A stretch of 64,000 nt of DNA from contig NZ_OZ038523.1 in NCBI RefSeq assembly GCF_964036595.1, positions 4,036,501 through 4,100,500 on the forward strand, given 5' to 3'. The stretch's first letter is position 1; each line of letters starts with the position of its first letter. This DNA is from Tenacibaculum sp. 190524A05c. Lineage in GTDB: Bacteria > Bacteroidota > Bacteroidia > Flavobacteriales > Flavobacteriaceae. Below are positions 8,936 to 17,564 of this stretch, piece by piece. The notes beneath the pieces were generated by a model. That model was not told the DNA's origin. It did no database searches and saw only the letters and a program-made list of their open reading frames with translations. The position numbers and the translations under genes are program-made.

Positions 8936-10378
8936 ATGAACATTAAAAACTACATCAACGGAGAATTCGTAAACCCAATTAAAAATCAATGGATTGATAA
9001 TTATAATCCATCGATTGGTGAGGTATATGGAAAAATTCCGAATTCTACAGAAGAAGATATTGAAAAAGCATATCAAGCGGCAAATGAAGCTTTTCCAAAT
9101 TGGTCAAAAACAACATTAGATGAAAGGAGTAATATTTTATCTAAGATTGCCCAATTGATTAAAGAGAAACTAGAAGTTTTAGCCGAAGCAGAATCAAAAG
9201 ATAACGGAAAGCCATTATCATTAGCAAAAGCTGTTGATATTCCAAGAGCTTCTTCAAACTTTCAATTCTTTGCAAATGCTATCACGCAATTTGCCTCTGA
9301 AGCACATGAAAGTGTTGGTTTTAATGCTATAAATTTAACTTTACGTCAGCCCATTGGAGTTGTAGGATGTATTTCTCCATGGAATTTACCGTTATACTTA
9401 TTTACTTGGAAAATTGCTCCAGCCATAGCTGCAGGTAATTGTGTTGTAGCAAAACCTAGTGAAGTTACTCCAATGACTGCATTTTTACTTGGAGAAATTT
9501 GTAATGAAGCGGGTTTACCTAAAGGTGTTTTAAACATTGTTCATGGGTTAGGAAATTCAGCGGGCCAAGCTATTATAGCTCATCCAAAAATTAAAGCAAT
9601 TTCATTTACAGGAGGAACTAATACAGGAGCTCATATTGCAAGAACAGCAGCTCCGATGTTTAAGAAATTATCTTTAGAGCTTGGAGGTAAAAATCCTAAT
9701 ATAATTTTTGCAGATTGTGATTATGACAAAATGCTATCCACTACTATAAAATCGTCTTTTGCCAATCAAGGTCAAATATGTCTTTGTGGAAGCAGGATTT
9801 TTGTAGAAGAGTCTATATATGGGAAATTCAAAGAGGATTTTGTCAAAAAAGTAAGTGAATTAAAAGTTGGCATTCCTTTTGATTCAGAAACGAATGTTGG
9901 AGCATTAGTTTCTAAACAACATCTTGAAAAAGTAAAATCATATATTGATATTGCAGAGCAGGAGGGTGGTGAGATTTTATTTGGTGGAGAAAGAGTTAGT
10001 GTAAACGGAGCAGAGAATGGATATTATTTACAACCAACGATTATTGAAGTTGATAGTAATAAGTGTAAATTAAACCAAGAAGAAATCTTTGGACCAGTAG
10101 TAACAATAATGTCTTTCAAAACTCAAGAGGAAGCACTAACTTTGGCCAATGATGTTTCTTATGGGTTATCAGCCACCTTATGGACAAATAACTTAAATAG
10201 AACCATGCAAATGAGCCAAGAATTACAAGCAGGAATAGTTTGGGTAAACACCTGGTTAATGCGAGATTTAAGAACTCCATTTGGAGGAACAAAAGCAAGC
10301 GGTGTCGGTAGAGAAGGAGGTTTCGAAGCTTTACGTTTTTTTACAGAACCTAAAAATATATGTATACAATATAAATAG
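8936..10378 (+). CDS. nbaE: Aldehyde dehydrogenase, probable 2-aminomuconate 6-semialdehyde dehydrogenase
   Basis: A 480-residue NAD-dependent aldehyde dehydrogenase. Visible motifs are SPWNLPLYLFTWK (cofactor site), FTGGTNTG, the Glu motif LELGGKNP and the catalytic Cys282 in NQGQICLCG. Substitution of the usual GQRC-like sequence by GQICLCG is typical of the AMSDH/HMSD (ALDH8-like) branch. The reaction would be 2-aminomuconate semialdehyde to 2-aminomuconate (EC 1.2.1.32). It follows the RidA gene after a 72-bp gap, the only sizeable gap in the operon. The assignment rests on pathway context plus the family branch. Confidence 0.88.
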   Translation: MNIKNYINGEFVNPIKNQWIDNYNPSIGEVYGKIPNSTEEDIEKAYQAANEAFPNWSKTTLDERSNILSKIAQLIKEKLEVLAEAESKDNGKPLSLAKAVDIPRASSNFQFFANAITQFASEAHESVGFNAINLTLRQPIGVVGCISPWNLPLYLFTWKIAPAIAAGNCVVAKPSEVTPMTAFLLGEICNEAGLPKGVLNIVHGLGNSAGQAIIAHPKIKAISFTGGTNTGAHIARTAAPMFKKLSLELGGKNPNIIFADCDYDKMLSTTIKSSFANQGQICLCGSRIFVEESIYGKFKEDFVKKVSELKVGIPFDSETNVGALVSKQHLEKVKSYIDIAEQEGGEILFGGERVSVNGAENGYYLQPTIIEVDSNKCKLNQEEIFGPVVTIMSFKTQEEALTLANDVSYGLSATLWTNNLNRTMQMSQELQAGIVWVNTWLMRDLRTPFGGTKASGVGREGGFEALRFFTEPKNICIQYK

Positions 10379-10386
10379 TTGAATTT

Positions 10387-10902
10387 ATGAAAATTAGATT
10401 ATCAGTACTACTGTTGTTTTTGTCAATCGTTAGTTTTGGTCAGAAGAAAGATATCCAAGTACATAATACAGAAAAATATTTCATAGAATACCCAAAGAGT
10501 TGGTCATTTGAATTATCTGAAAATCCAAGTGTAGAATTTATTCTTAAAACCAAAGAACAAAAAACAGATCCGTTTAGAGAAAATATTACACTTGTTATTC
10601 AGGATCTTAAGGAGAAAGATATGTCTCTTGAAGAGTATATTGAGTTGACAGAATCACAACTAAGAAATATGATGAAAGGGTCAATAGTTTCTGAAAATAT
10701 GTACGACAAGATTAAGAAAAGACATGTACTTGTATATTCAGTAAATGTGTCATCAGCTTATTTGAAAGTTAAGCAGCATTTCTATAAAAAAGGAAATCAA
10801 ATCTATATATTAACTTTTACCGCTTTAAAAAAATCTTTTGAGGATTATAAAAGAGCAGCAGACACCGTTTTAAATAGTTTTGTGTTTAAACCAAATAAAT
10901 AA
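10387..10902 (+). CDS. Secreted PsbP/DcrB-like protein, function unknown
   Basis: A 171-residue protein with a signal peptide cleaved near SFGQ (residues 1-19). The mature part begins with YFIEYPKSWSFELSEN, the usual opening of PsbP/DcrB/DUF1795-like domains, and ends with KKSFEDYKRAADTVLNSFVFK, the usual final helix and strand. No catalytic residues are evident. It is 8 bp after the dehydrogenase and overlaps the next gene by one base, so it is cotranscribed with the pathway. It acts outside the cytoplasm like the S41 peptidase in the same operon. Confidence 0.7.
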   Translation: MKIRLSVLLLFLSIVSFGQKKDIQVHNTEKYFIEYPKSWSFELSENPSVEFILKTKEQKTDPFRENITLVIQDLKEKDMSLEEYIELTESQLRNMMKGSIVSENMYDKIKKRHVLVYSVNVSSAYLKVKQHFYKKGNQIYILTFTALKKSFEDYKRAADTVLNSFVFKPNK

Positions 10903-11678
10903 TGAATTTAGATCTAGAAAATAAAAATGCATTGGTTTGTGGAAGTACTCAAGGAATTGGAAAAGCCACTGCTATTGGTTTAGCTGAAGAAGGCGTAAAT
11001 GTTACTTTGGTAGCAAGAAATGAGGAAAAGTTAAAGGCAGTTCTAAGTGAATTACCCAATAATAACCAAAACCATAGTTATATAGTTGCTGATTTTACAA
11101 ATCCAGAAGATTTGAAAAATAAAATTGAAGCATCTAAAAATAACTATCATATTCTTATTAACAATACTGGTGGGCCGGCAGGAGGTCCAGTTTTTAATGC
11201 GGAATTAAGCGAGTTCGAACGTGCTTTTACTATGCATTTAAAATGTAATCATGTGTTAACTCAAGCCGTTGTTCCTTTTATGAAAGAACAAGGTTACGGA
11301 AGAGTAATAAATGTAATTTCGACATCCGTGAAACAACCCTTAGATGGACTAGGTGTATCGAATACAATTAGAGGTGCAGTTGCGAATTGGTCTAAAACAA
11401 TGGCAAATGAATTAGGTCAGTTTGGAATTACAGTGAACAATGTGTTGCCTGGCGCTACTTCTACAGAAAGATTAAATGAAATTATAAATAATAAAGCTAA
11501 CAAAACAGGTAAGTCTGTAGACGAAGTAATTAATACAATGAAAAATGCTGCTCCAGCAAAGAGATTTGCAAAGCCAGAAGAGGTTGCTAATGCAGTTGTG
11601 TTTTTAGCAAGTGAAAGAGCAAGTTTTATAAACGGGATTAATGTTCCTGTTGATGGAGGTAGAACAAAGTCTTTATAA
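10902..11678 (+). CDS. Atypical short-chain dehydrogenase/reductase
   Basis: A 258-residue SDR-fold protein. The cofactor motif is CGSTQGIGKA instead of TGxxxGIG, and NNTGGPAGG replaces NNAG. At the place of the catalytic YxxxK it has Ser153-x3-Arg157 (SNTIR), so both classical catalytic residues are missing. A group of beta-ketoacyl-reductase-like SDRs with imperfect cofactor and catalytic motifs is known to me, and this protein fits it. It is the last gene of the first kynurenine operon, followed by a terminator. Its role could be on a downstream ring-cleavage product, but that is a guess. Confidence 0.75.
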   Translation: MNLDLENKNALVCGSTQGIGKATAIGLAEEGVNVTLVARNEEKLKAVLSELPNNNQNHSYIVADFTNPEDLKNKIEASKNNYHILINNTGGPAGGPVFNAELSEFERAFTMHLKCNHVLTQAVVPFMKEQGYGRVINVISTSVKQPLDGLGVSNTIRGAVANWSKTMANELGQFGITVNNVLPGATSTERLNEIINNKANKTGKSVDEVINTMKNAAPAKRFAKPEEVANAVVFLASERASFINGINVPVDGGRTKSL

Positions 11679-11698
11679 GACTAGACTTATAAAAAATT

Positions 11699-11742
11699 AA
11701 AAACACCAGAGTAGAAAATTTAAATTTTACTCTGGTGTTTTT
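11699..11742. terminator. Terminator closing kynurenine operon 1
   Basis: A long stem (core 11701-11713 with 11728-11740, perfect 13 bp, extended by A-T pairs inside and outside). It is followed by TTTTT on the plus strand and preceded by A tracts, so it can also serve the convergent lipoprotein gene. Confidence 0.85.
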
Positions 11743-11767
11743 GGTTAAAGGTAAGTAGTGGAATACC

Positions 11768-12535
11768 TTAGTTATTTTCACACCAAACAACTAAATAAGG
11801 ACTAGATGGTAAGTCATCCCAGTCTTTACCTTCATTGTTAATAGATATTTTGAATGCTGTATATTCCTTAATAATAACTCCTTGTTGGTTAAATTGTTCT
11901 TTAGATATAGTTGCTGTGCTTCCATCTCCGTAAAATATTTTCAATCCTTTGTAAAAGTCAATATTATCAATTCCTCCATTTATCGCCTCTATTTCTGTTC
12001 TTACGGTAATTTCTGTAGCGGTTTCAGAAATTCTACATACTCTTGATCTCAATCCTGGTTTTGAAGAACCAGTTCCATCGGGTACAGAGCTTAGACATTC
12101 TGTATTATATTCAACCCAATTTTTGCAGCTGTCATCGGTATTTCCATCCCCAGATCCATCTCCCGTTACAAAGGCCTTATTATTTGCAGAATTCCAAGAA
12201 ACGGCATCACCGTTTTTCACTTCTTTGTCTGTAAACACTCTCTTAAATCCATCTTTCGTGAAACCTGAAAATTGTAATATTCCTCCTTTATCAACAGTTA
12301 CATCAACACTTTTCGTTTCACCAGATTTTATACCCGTGAGAAAAGCTAAATCAGACCCTCCTATATCATTTCCATCTTGATCGTAAACTAAAACTGATGA
12401 GGTAGACTCAGAGTCATTTGCAGAATTTGGACTAAAAGTATAAGTAAAATTAAAAGTAACAGAATTAGAGTCTTCACTAGAACATGAAACTAGAACTGTT
12501 AGGACTGTAAATAAGAAAAGTTTTAAGTACTTCAT
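11768..12535 (-). CDS. Secreted lipoprotein of unknown function
   Basis: 255 residues from the ATG at 12535, which gives a clean lipoprotein signal (MKYLKLFLFTVLTVLVSCSS, lipobox Cys at residue 18). A longer reading from 12583 would put 16 residues ahead of this signal, so I reject it. The mature protein is Ser/Asp/Gly-rich. It has an acidic low-complexity linker (GDGSGDGNTDDSC) followed by a Cys-containing domain (CKNWVEYNTEC, VCRIS, VWCENN) that may form disulfides. No family is recognised. It sits between the two kynurenine operons on the opposite strand. Confidence 0.7.
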   Translation of the reverse strand: MKYLKLFLFTVLTVLVSCSSEDSNSVTFNFTYTFSPNSANDSESTSSVLVYDQDGNDIGGSDLAFLTGIKSGETKSVDVTVDKGGILQFSGFTKDGFKRVFTDKEVKNGDAVSWNSANNKAFVTGDGSGDGNTDDSCKNWVEYNTECLSSVPDGTGSSKPGLRSRVCRISETATEITVRTEIEAINGGIDNIDFYKGLKIFYGDGSTATISKEQFNQQGVIIKEYTAFKISINNEGKDWDDLPSSPYLVVWCENN

Positions 12536-12720
12536 ATGATGTAGTTTTATGACAGAAACAAAGCTCAGGAACAAAAAAGCCAAATCAAATACCTAAGAAT
12601 GGGTAATTCTTGTAAAGTCAAGATTCTTATGTGAATAACTAGAATTTTTAAATTTATTTAAGTTTACAATGGCTATTTCTTTTCACTTTACTTAAATTTA
12701 TAACTCATTAAAACTTACAT

Positions 12721-13248
12721 ATGAATCTAGTTCAACCTTTAAATTTTAAAAAATGGATTGACGAACATCGTCATTTATTGAAGCCACCAGTAGGAAATAA
12801 ACAAGTTTGGGATAATGGTGAATATATAGTGATGGTTGTTGGTGGACCGAATAGTAGAAAGGATTATCATTATAATGAAACTCCGGAGTTTTTCTATCAA
12901 GTAGAAGGCGATATGGTTTTAAAAATTATAGATGATAAAGGAGAAATGGTAGATGTAGAGATAAATGAAGGAGATATTTATTTGTTGCCAGCTAAGGTTC
13001 CACACTCTCCACAAAGAAAAGAGAATACGGTTGGTTTAGTTATTGAATATCCACGTTCCGAAGGAATGTTAGATGCATTGGAGTGGTATTGTGAAAATTG
13101 TGGAACTCCATTGTATAGAGAAGAGTTTGCTTTGGACGATATTGAAACTGATATGCCGAAAATTTTCGATAAATACTATTCAGACAAGGAGAAATGTACT
13201 TGCTCGAATTGCGGAACCGTAATGGATGCTCCTAAGAAAATAAAGTAA
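12721..13248 (+). CDS. nbaC: 3-Hydroxyanthranilate 3,4-dioxygenase
   Basis: A 175-residue cupin Fe(II) ring-cleaving dioxygenase that converts 3-hydroxyanthranilate to 2-amino-3-carboxymuconate semialdehyde (EC 1.13.11.6). The N-terminal cupin contains DYHYNETPEFFYQVEGDM, with the His and Glu iron ligands, and a second conserved stretch PAKVPHSP. The bacterial form ends in a rubredoxin-like metal site, visible here as CENCG and CSNCG. It opens the second kynurenine operon. A weak -7-like TAAATTTA lies at 12693-12700. The stop codon overlaps the next ATG. Confidence 0.95.
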   Translation: MNLVQPLNFKKWIDEHRHLLKPPVGNKQVWDNGEYIVMVVGGPNSRKDYHYNETPEFFYQVEGDMVLKIIDDKGEMVDVEINEGDIYLLPAKVPHSPQRKENTVGLVIEYPRSEGMLDALEWYCENCGTPLYREEFALDDIETDMPKIFDKYYSDKEKCTCSNCGTVMDAPKKIK

Positions 13249-13655
13249 TGATTGAAGAAGCTAAATTAAGTTTTGATAAGCAAGGATTTATGAAAACTTT
13301 AGGTGCTGAAATCATTCACATAGAATCAGGCTTGCTTAAAATTCGTTGTGAAAAGCATTCTGGATTAACCCAACAAAATGGCTTTTTTCATGCTGGTGTT
13401 TTAACAAGTATAATGGATGTTGCATGTGGATATGCAGCATTAACTACAATGCCTAAAGATTCTGATGTGTTATCAGTGGAATTTAAAACAAATTTAATGC
13501 GTCCAGCAATTTCGGATGTTATTATTGCAACCGGAACGGTAATAAAATCCGGTAAGACTTTAGTTTTTTGCGAAGCTAAAGTTACTGATGAAAAAGAAGA
13601 AACTATTTTTGCTACGTTACAAGGAACTATGATTTGCTTAAAAACTAAAAATTAA
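13248..13655 (+). CDS. PaaI-type hotdog thioesterase
   Basis: A 135-residue single hotdog-fold protein of the PaaI/YiiD type. It shows the active-site region QQNGFFHAGVLTSIMDVACG (the HGG motif with A replacing the first G) and the strand SVEFKTNLMRPA. Expected to hydrolyse an acyl-CoA thioester in the cytoplasm. Its TAA overlaps both neighbours' reading frames by one base, so it is tightly coupled to the dioxygenase and the decarboxylase. No CoA ester occurs in the core kynurenine steps, so it may act further down the route or on a side product. Confidence 0.8.
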   Translation: MIEEAKLSFDKQGFMKTLGAEIIHIESGLLKIRCEKHSGLTQQNGFFHAGVLTSIMDVACGYAALTTMPKDSDVLSVEFKTNLMRPAISDVIIATGTVIKSGKTLVFCEAKVTDEKEETIFATLQGTMICLKTKN

Positions 13656-14737
13656 TGAAACGTAAACTACGTATAAACGGACATTCACATTTACTTCCGT
13701 ATCCAGAACAAATTCCTCAATTCATGAAAGATAAAGGGATTTTTTGGGTGGATAAAGACAAAAAATTTATGCTCCAAAAAAACTGGAAAAGGCCAGTTAC
13801 GGATTCAAGTTTCTTTTTGAATGAGAAATTGGAATGGATGGATCATTTTGAAATAGATCATGCGGTTGTTTTGAATTTATCTCAACTTTATGGAAATGGA
13901 TTACGTTTAGAAGAAATGAAACAAGCTTTGCGTTTTCAGAATGATTTTAATGCTAGGATTCAAGAAGATCACCCAAGTAAATTTACATGTGGTTTTGTGG
14001 TACATCCAGGTTTCGTTCGTGGTGCATGCTGGGAAATAGAGCGTTGTGTAGAGCAATTAGGAATGAATTTATTATGTCTTCCTACACATTATATGGATAC
14101 AATTGGAACGTGGCGTTGTATTTTTGATGAAGAAAATGAACCAATTTTTGAACTTGCAGATAAGTATAATTTAGCAGTAGAGGTACATCCATATGATGGT
14201 GAAAAGTTTATTAAGCTTGAGAATACAAGTTGGAGATTCCATTTGATATGGATGTTGGCGCAATGTGCAGATGCATATCATTTTTTAACCTTAAACGGAT
14301 ATTATGAGAAGTATCCGAATATGAGAATATGTTTTGCTCATGGCGGACAATTAGCTCAAATGAATTTAGGAAGACGAATTCAAGGATTCGATGGAAGACC
14401 AGATTTATTTGAAGATAAAATTCACCCAAGAAAAGCAGTAGGACATAAGAATATATTTTTCGATACTCTCGTTCATGATACAGGTTCATTAGAGTTATTA
14501 ATAAAAAATCAAGGTACAGATCAAATTCTAATTGGTTTGGATGATCCATATCCATTAGGTGAAATGGAAAGCGATAAACAATCTTCGTATCCAGGAAAAA
14601 TATTGGATTTAGCAATTAATAGAGAAATTATTACTGATCAACAGAAAGATCAAATGTGGGAAGATAATGTACTGCAATGGCTTTTTGGAAATGATAATAA
14701 GAAGAAGGAGGAATTAGTTAACAAGATATTGACTTAA
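13655..14737 (+). CDS. nbaD: 2-Amino-3-carboxymuconate-6-semialdehyde decarboxylase (ACMSD)
   Basis: A 360-residue amidohydrolase-superfamily decarboxylase (EC 4.1.1.45) that removes CO2 from the unstable dioxygenase product, steering carbon away from quinolinate. The metal site is visible as HSH in NGHSHLLPYP, His in VEVHPYDGE, His in CFAHGG, and Asp in LIGLDDPYPLGE. Length is slightly above the usual 330-340 residues, with an N-terminal segment that fits the family. It overlaps the thioesterase and the following membrane protein gene by one base each. Confidence 0.93.
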   Translation: MKRKLRINGHSHLLPYPEQIPQFMKDKGIFWVDKDKKFMLQKNWKRPVTDSSFFLNEKLEWMDHFEIDHAVVLNLSQLYGNGLRLEEMKQALRFQNDFNARIQEDHPSKFTCGFVVHPGFVRGACWEIERCVEQLGMNLLCLPTHYMDTIGTWRCIFDEENEPIFELADKYNLAVEVHPYDGEKFIKLENTSWRFHLIWMLAQCADAYHFLTLNGYYEKYPNMRICFAHGGQLAQMNLGRRIQGFDGRPDLFEDKIHPRKAVGHKNIFFDTLVHDTGSLELLIKNQGTDQILIGLDDPYPLGEMESDKQSSYPGKILDLAINREIITDQQKDQMWEDNVLQWLFGNDNKKKEELVNKILT

Positions 14738-15843
14738 TGAACCAACTCACGCAATTTCATAACCTGTCTCATATATTCATTTCTTTTATAGGAGCAATGT
14801 TGTTATTTGCGATCTATTACAACATTCAAAAACGATTTAAAACTGTTTTAGAGGAAGGTGTTGTATTTAAAAGAGTGGACAAAGGATTACTGTATTTGGC
14901 ATTTGGAATGTTAGTTTGGGTGCTCTCTGGAATTATAGCCTACACCGTAAATCATTTCCAAGTTGAAAAAACATTATGGTACCAAGTAACTATTAATTTG
15001 GTATCTACTTTAAACAATCTTTTTTGGTTACTAGCTTTATATTACGTTAACGAAGCTCCCAAGTTTATATATCGAAATGAGAAAAATGTTCGCCTCATAA
15101 GCGGTGTTATTATTTTAACAGCAGTACTTACCATTGCAGCTACGTTTTTAGTTGGAGATAAAACCGTAAATGGAATTAAATTAATAGCTATTCCTGACGT
15201 ACTTCTAACAACATTTTTATGTTTGTTAATGGGAGTATCTTTCTTTAAAACATTCATGCAACGAGGACTGAAATTAGTAGCTTTTATTGCAGTCAGTGCT
15301 ATTTTCTTATTGTTTATTTCACAACTATCTGATTTATTTATCTATATGGGAACAGATTTTATAAATCAATTGGTACGAATAGTTGCTAAAACCTCTTTAG
15401 TTTCAGTATTTCTTGTTTTAGCGACAAGTTGGGTTATTCAATTAGCGAACACGCCTAAACCAAATGAAATGAAAATCCACTTTTTGGATTGGTCTCTTTT
15501 AAAATTGACAATTCCATCAAAAGGAATTTATAATGAGAAAATAGATTTTGGATCAAAAACAACTCAATACAAGAATTTACTTTTGTTTGCCATAAGAAGA
15601 AAATTTAAAGATGCCTTAGAACAAAGTATCATTGTCAATTCTGGAGGAGAAATAAAAAGTCAGACTTATCTTACAAGGATTATAGATAATATTAATTCAA
15701 TTTTAGAGTTAGAAGATGAAAATAAACTGGAGAGGAAGGATCTGATAACTTTTATTGGAGAAAGTAAATATCGATTACGAATATTACCAGAACATATTAG
15801 TATTGATGAAGCATTATTGGCGGAATTCAAGAGAGATTTCTGA
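14737..15843 (+). CDS. Membrane protein with seven TM-like segments and a cytoplasmic C-terminal domain
   Basis: A 368-residue protein. Residues 1 to about 240 contain around seven hydrophobic segments (for example IFISFIGAMLLFAIYY, LLYLAFGMLVWVLSGIIAY and LVSVFLVLATSWVIQLA). Residues 250-368 form a soluble, charged domain containing two KLTIPSKGIYNEKIDF-like and FIGESKYRLRILPEHI-like segments that could be a winged-helix or novel fold. It shows no kinase or transporter signature. As last gene of the second kynurenine operon it may sense or transport a pathway intermediate, but that is inference from position only. Confidence 0.65.
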   Translation: MNQLTQFHNLSHIFISFIGAMLLFAIYYNIQKRFKTVLEEGVVFKRVDKGLLYLAFGMLVWVLSGIIAYTVNHFQVEKTLWYQVTINLVSTLNNLFWLLALYYVNEAPKFIYRNEKNVRLISGVIILTAVLTIAATFLVGDKTVNGIKLIAIPDVLLTTFLCLLMGVSFFKTFMQRGLKLVAFIAVSAIFLLFISQLSDLFIYMGTDFINQLVRIVAKTSLVSVFLVLATSWVIQLANTPKPNEMKIHFLDWSLLKLTIPSKGIYNEKIDFGSKTTQYKNLLLFAIRRKFKDALEQSIIVNSGGEIKSQTYLTRIIDNINSILELEDENKLERKDLITFIGESKYRLRILPEHISIDEALLAEFKRDF

Positions 15844-15949
15844 AAAAACAAACTCACAAAAACTCACAAACCTTATTTTTTATTACAAATTACTACAAGT
15901 GTTCAAATAGTTTTAGTTGAAAATTAGATTCGCTGAAACTTTTTGAATT

Positions 15950-17497
15950 ATGAAAACATTTTCAGCAACCACCGATGTGTTCGGTCACCCAAGAGGATTA
16001 TTATATTTATTTTTTGCAGAATTATGGGAACGGTTTTCCTTTTACGGAATGCGAGCTTTATTGGTTTTATACATGACCAAGCAATTACTGTTTTCAGATG
16101 AAATGTCCTTTGGAATTTATGCAGCATACATGTCTTTGGTTTATGTAACTCCTCTTTTAGGAGGTATGTTAGGCGATAAAATTCTTGGATTTAGAAAGGC
16201 AATTGTATTAGGTGGCGTATTAATGGCTTTAGGTCACTTTTTCTTGACGTTTGAACATCTTGTATTCTTTTATAGTTCATTGGGCTTTATAATTATTGGA
16301 AATGGCTTTTTTAAGCCAAATATATCTTCTTTAGTAGGAAAACTATATAGTGAAGGAGACCATAGAAGAGATTCTGGATTTACTATTTTCTATATGGGGA
16401 TTAATATCGGTGGAGCAATAGCACCATTATTGTGTGCATGGTTAGCGGAAGTATATGGTTGGCATTATGGATTTGTTTTAGCGGGTGTAGGAATGTTATT
16501 GGGGTTGTTAGTTTTTAAAAACGGATTACAAAAAGATGTATTTGAAGAACACGGATCTGTTCCTGACGAAATTAGATTCAGACAAAAAAAATGGGGAATC
16601 ACAAACGGAAACCTAATTGTTATTGCAGCGTTCTTAGCTGTTCCAGTTTTTGCACTTATTGTTCGTTTTCATCAGTTTGAACATTATTTAGTTTGGGTTA
16701 TTACTTCTTTTTTAACAATTTACCTCGTTTATATTTTTAACCAGATCAAAAAAGAAGAACGACAAAGGTTAGTGGTAGCGATTTATTTCACGGCATTGTA
16801 CACATTGTTTTCAGCAATTTTTGAACAAGCTGGAAGTTCATTAACATTGTTCGCTGATAGGAGTGTGAATCTAATTGGATTAAATGCTGCTCAAACCAAT
16901 AGTATTAATTCTGGGTTTATCATTTTGCTGGCTATTCCATTTTCAATGCTATGGACATTTTTAAGCAAGGTAAACAGAAATCCAAATTCAGTTATAAAAT
17001 TTGGGTTAGGAATTTTCTTTTTAGGATTAGGATTCGTCATTTTTGGATTATCCGCTCAACATACTGATGAGTTTGCTAAGACTCCAATGTTTTATTTAAT
17101 ATTTGGAACATTCATATACACAATAGGCGAACTTTTCTTATCGCCTATTGGCTTATCTAAAATGACAGAATTATCACCAGAGAAGTATATTGCCTTTATT
17201 ATGGGGGTGTGGTTTTGTGCTAACTTTTACGGACATTTTTTTGCAGGTAAGATTGCGAAATTCACATCAGTTTCAACAAAAGGATTAGGTGCTTTTTCGG
17301 AAGGCTTCTTTGGAGAAATTACCAGTATAATTTCAGGGTTATCAGCTGAAAATGTTATTAAGAGTGGAGAGCAATTACAACAATTGTATTCCTATGTTTC
17401 TGTATATGCAAATTTTGGTGTAATGACAGCAACTATTGGAATATTGGTAATTGTGTTTTCAAATCCTATAAAACGATTAATGAACGGAGTGAAGTAA
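15950..17497 (+). CDS. Proton-dependent oligopeptide transporter (POT/PTR family)
   Basis: A 515-residue MFS transporter with about 14 hydrophobic segments. It carries the POT signatures ELWERFSFYGMRALLVLYM in helix 1 (the ExxERFxYY-like motif), GDKILGFRKAIVLGG, and FYMGINIGGAIAPLLCAWLAE. Predicted to import di- and tripeptides with protons at the inner membrane. It stands 107 bp after the kynurenine operon with its own likely promoter, and ends at a bidirectional terminator. Tryptophan supply from peptides could link it to the neighbouring pathway; that is inference. Confidence 0.92.
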   Translation: MKTFSATTDVFGHPRGLLYLFFAELWERFSFYGMRALLVLYMTKQLLFSDEMSFGIYAAYMSLVYVTPLLGGMLGDKILGFRKAIVLGGVLMALGHFFLTFEHLVFFYSSLGFIIIGNGFFKPNISSLVGKLYSEGDHRRDSGFTIFYMGINIGGAIAPLLCAWLAEVYGWHYGFVLAGVGMLLGLLVFKNGLQKDVFEEHGSVPDEIRFRQKKWGITNGNLIVIAAFLAVPVFALIVRFHQFEHYLVWVITSFLTIYLVYIFNQIKKEERQRLVVAIYFTALYTLFSAIFEQAGSSLTLFADRSVNLIGLNAAQTNSINSGFIILLAIPFSMLWTFLSKVNRNPNSVIKFGLGIFFLGLGFVIFGLSAQHTDEFAKTPMFYLIFGTFIYTIGELFLSPIGLSKMTELSPEKYIAFIMGVWFCANFYGHFFAGKIAKFTSVSTKGLGAFSEGFFGEITSIISGLSAENVIKSGEQLQQLYSYVSVYANFGVMTATIGILVIVFSNPIKRLMNGVK

Positions 17498-17517
17498 GTT
17501 AAAAATATATATAAAAC

Positions 17518-17547
17518 AAAAAAGCCTCAATCACTTGAGGCTTTTTT
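17518..17547. terminator. Bidirectional terminator between the POT transporter and YceI genes
   Basis: A perfect 13-bp stem (17518-17530 with 17535-17547) with a 4-base loop, A tract on the left and T tract on the right, between two convergent genes. Confidence 0.88.
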
Positions 17548-17564
17548 TATGTTAGTCTGTTCTA

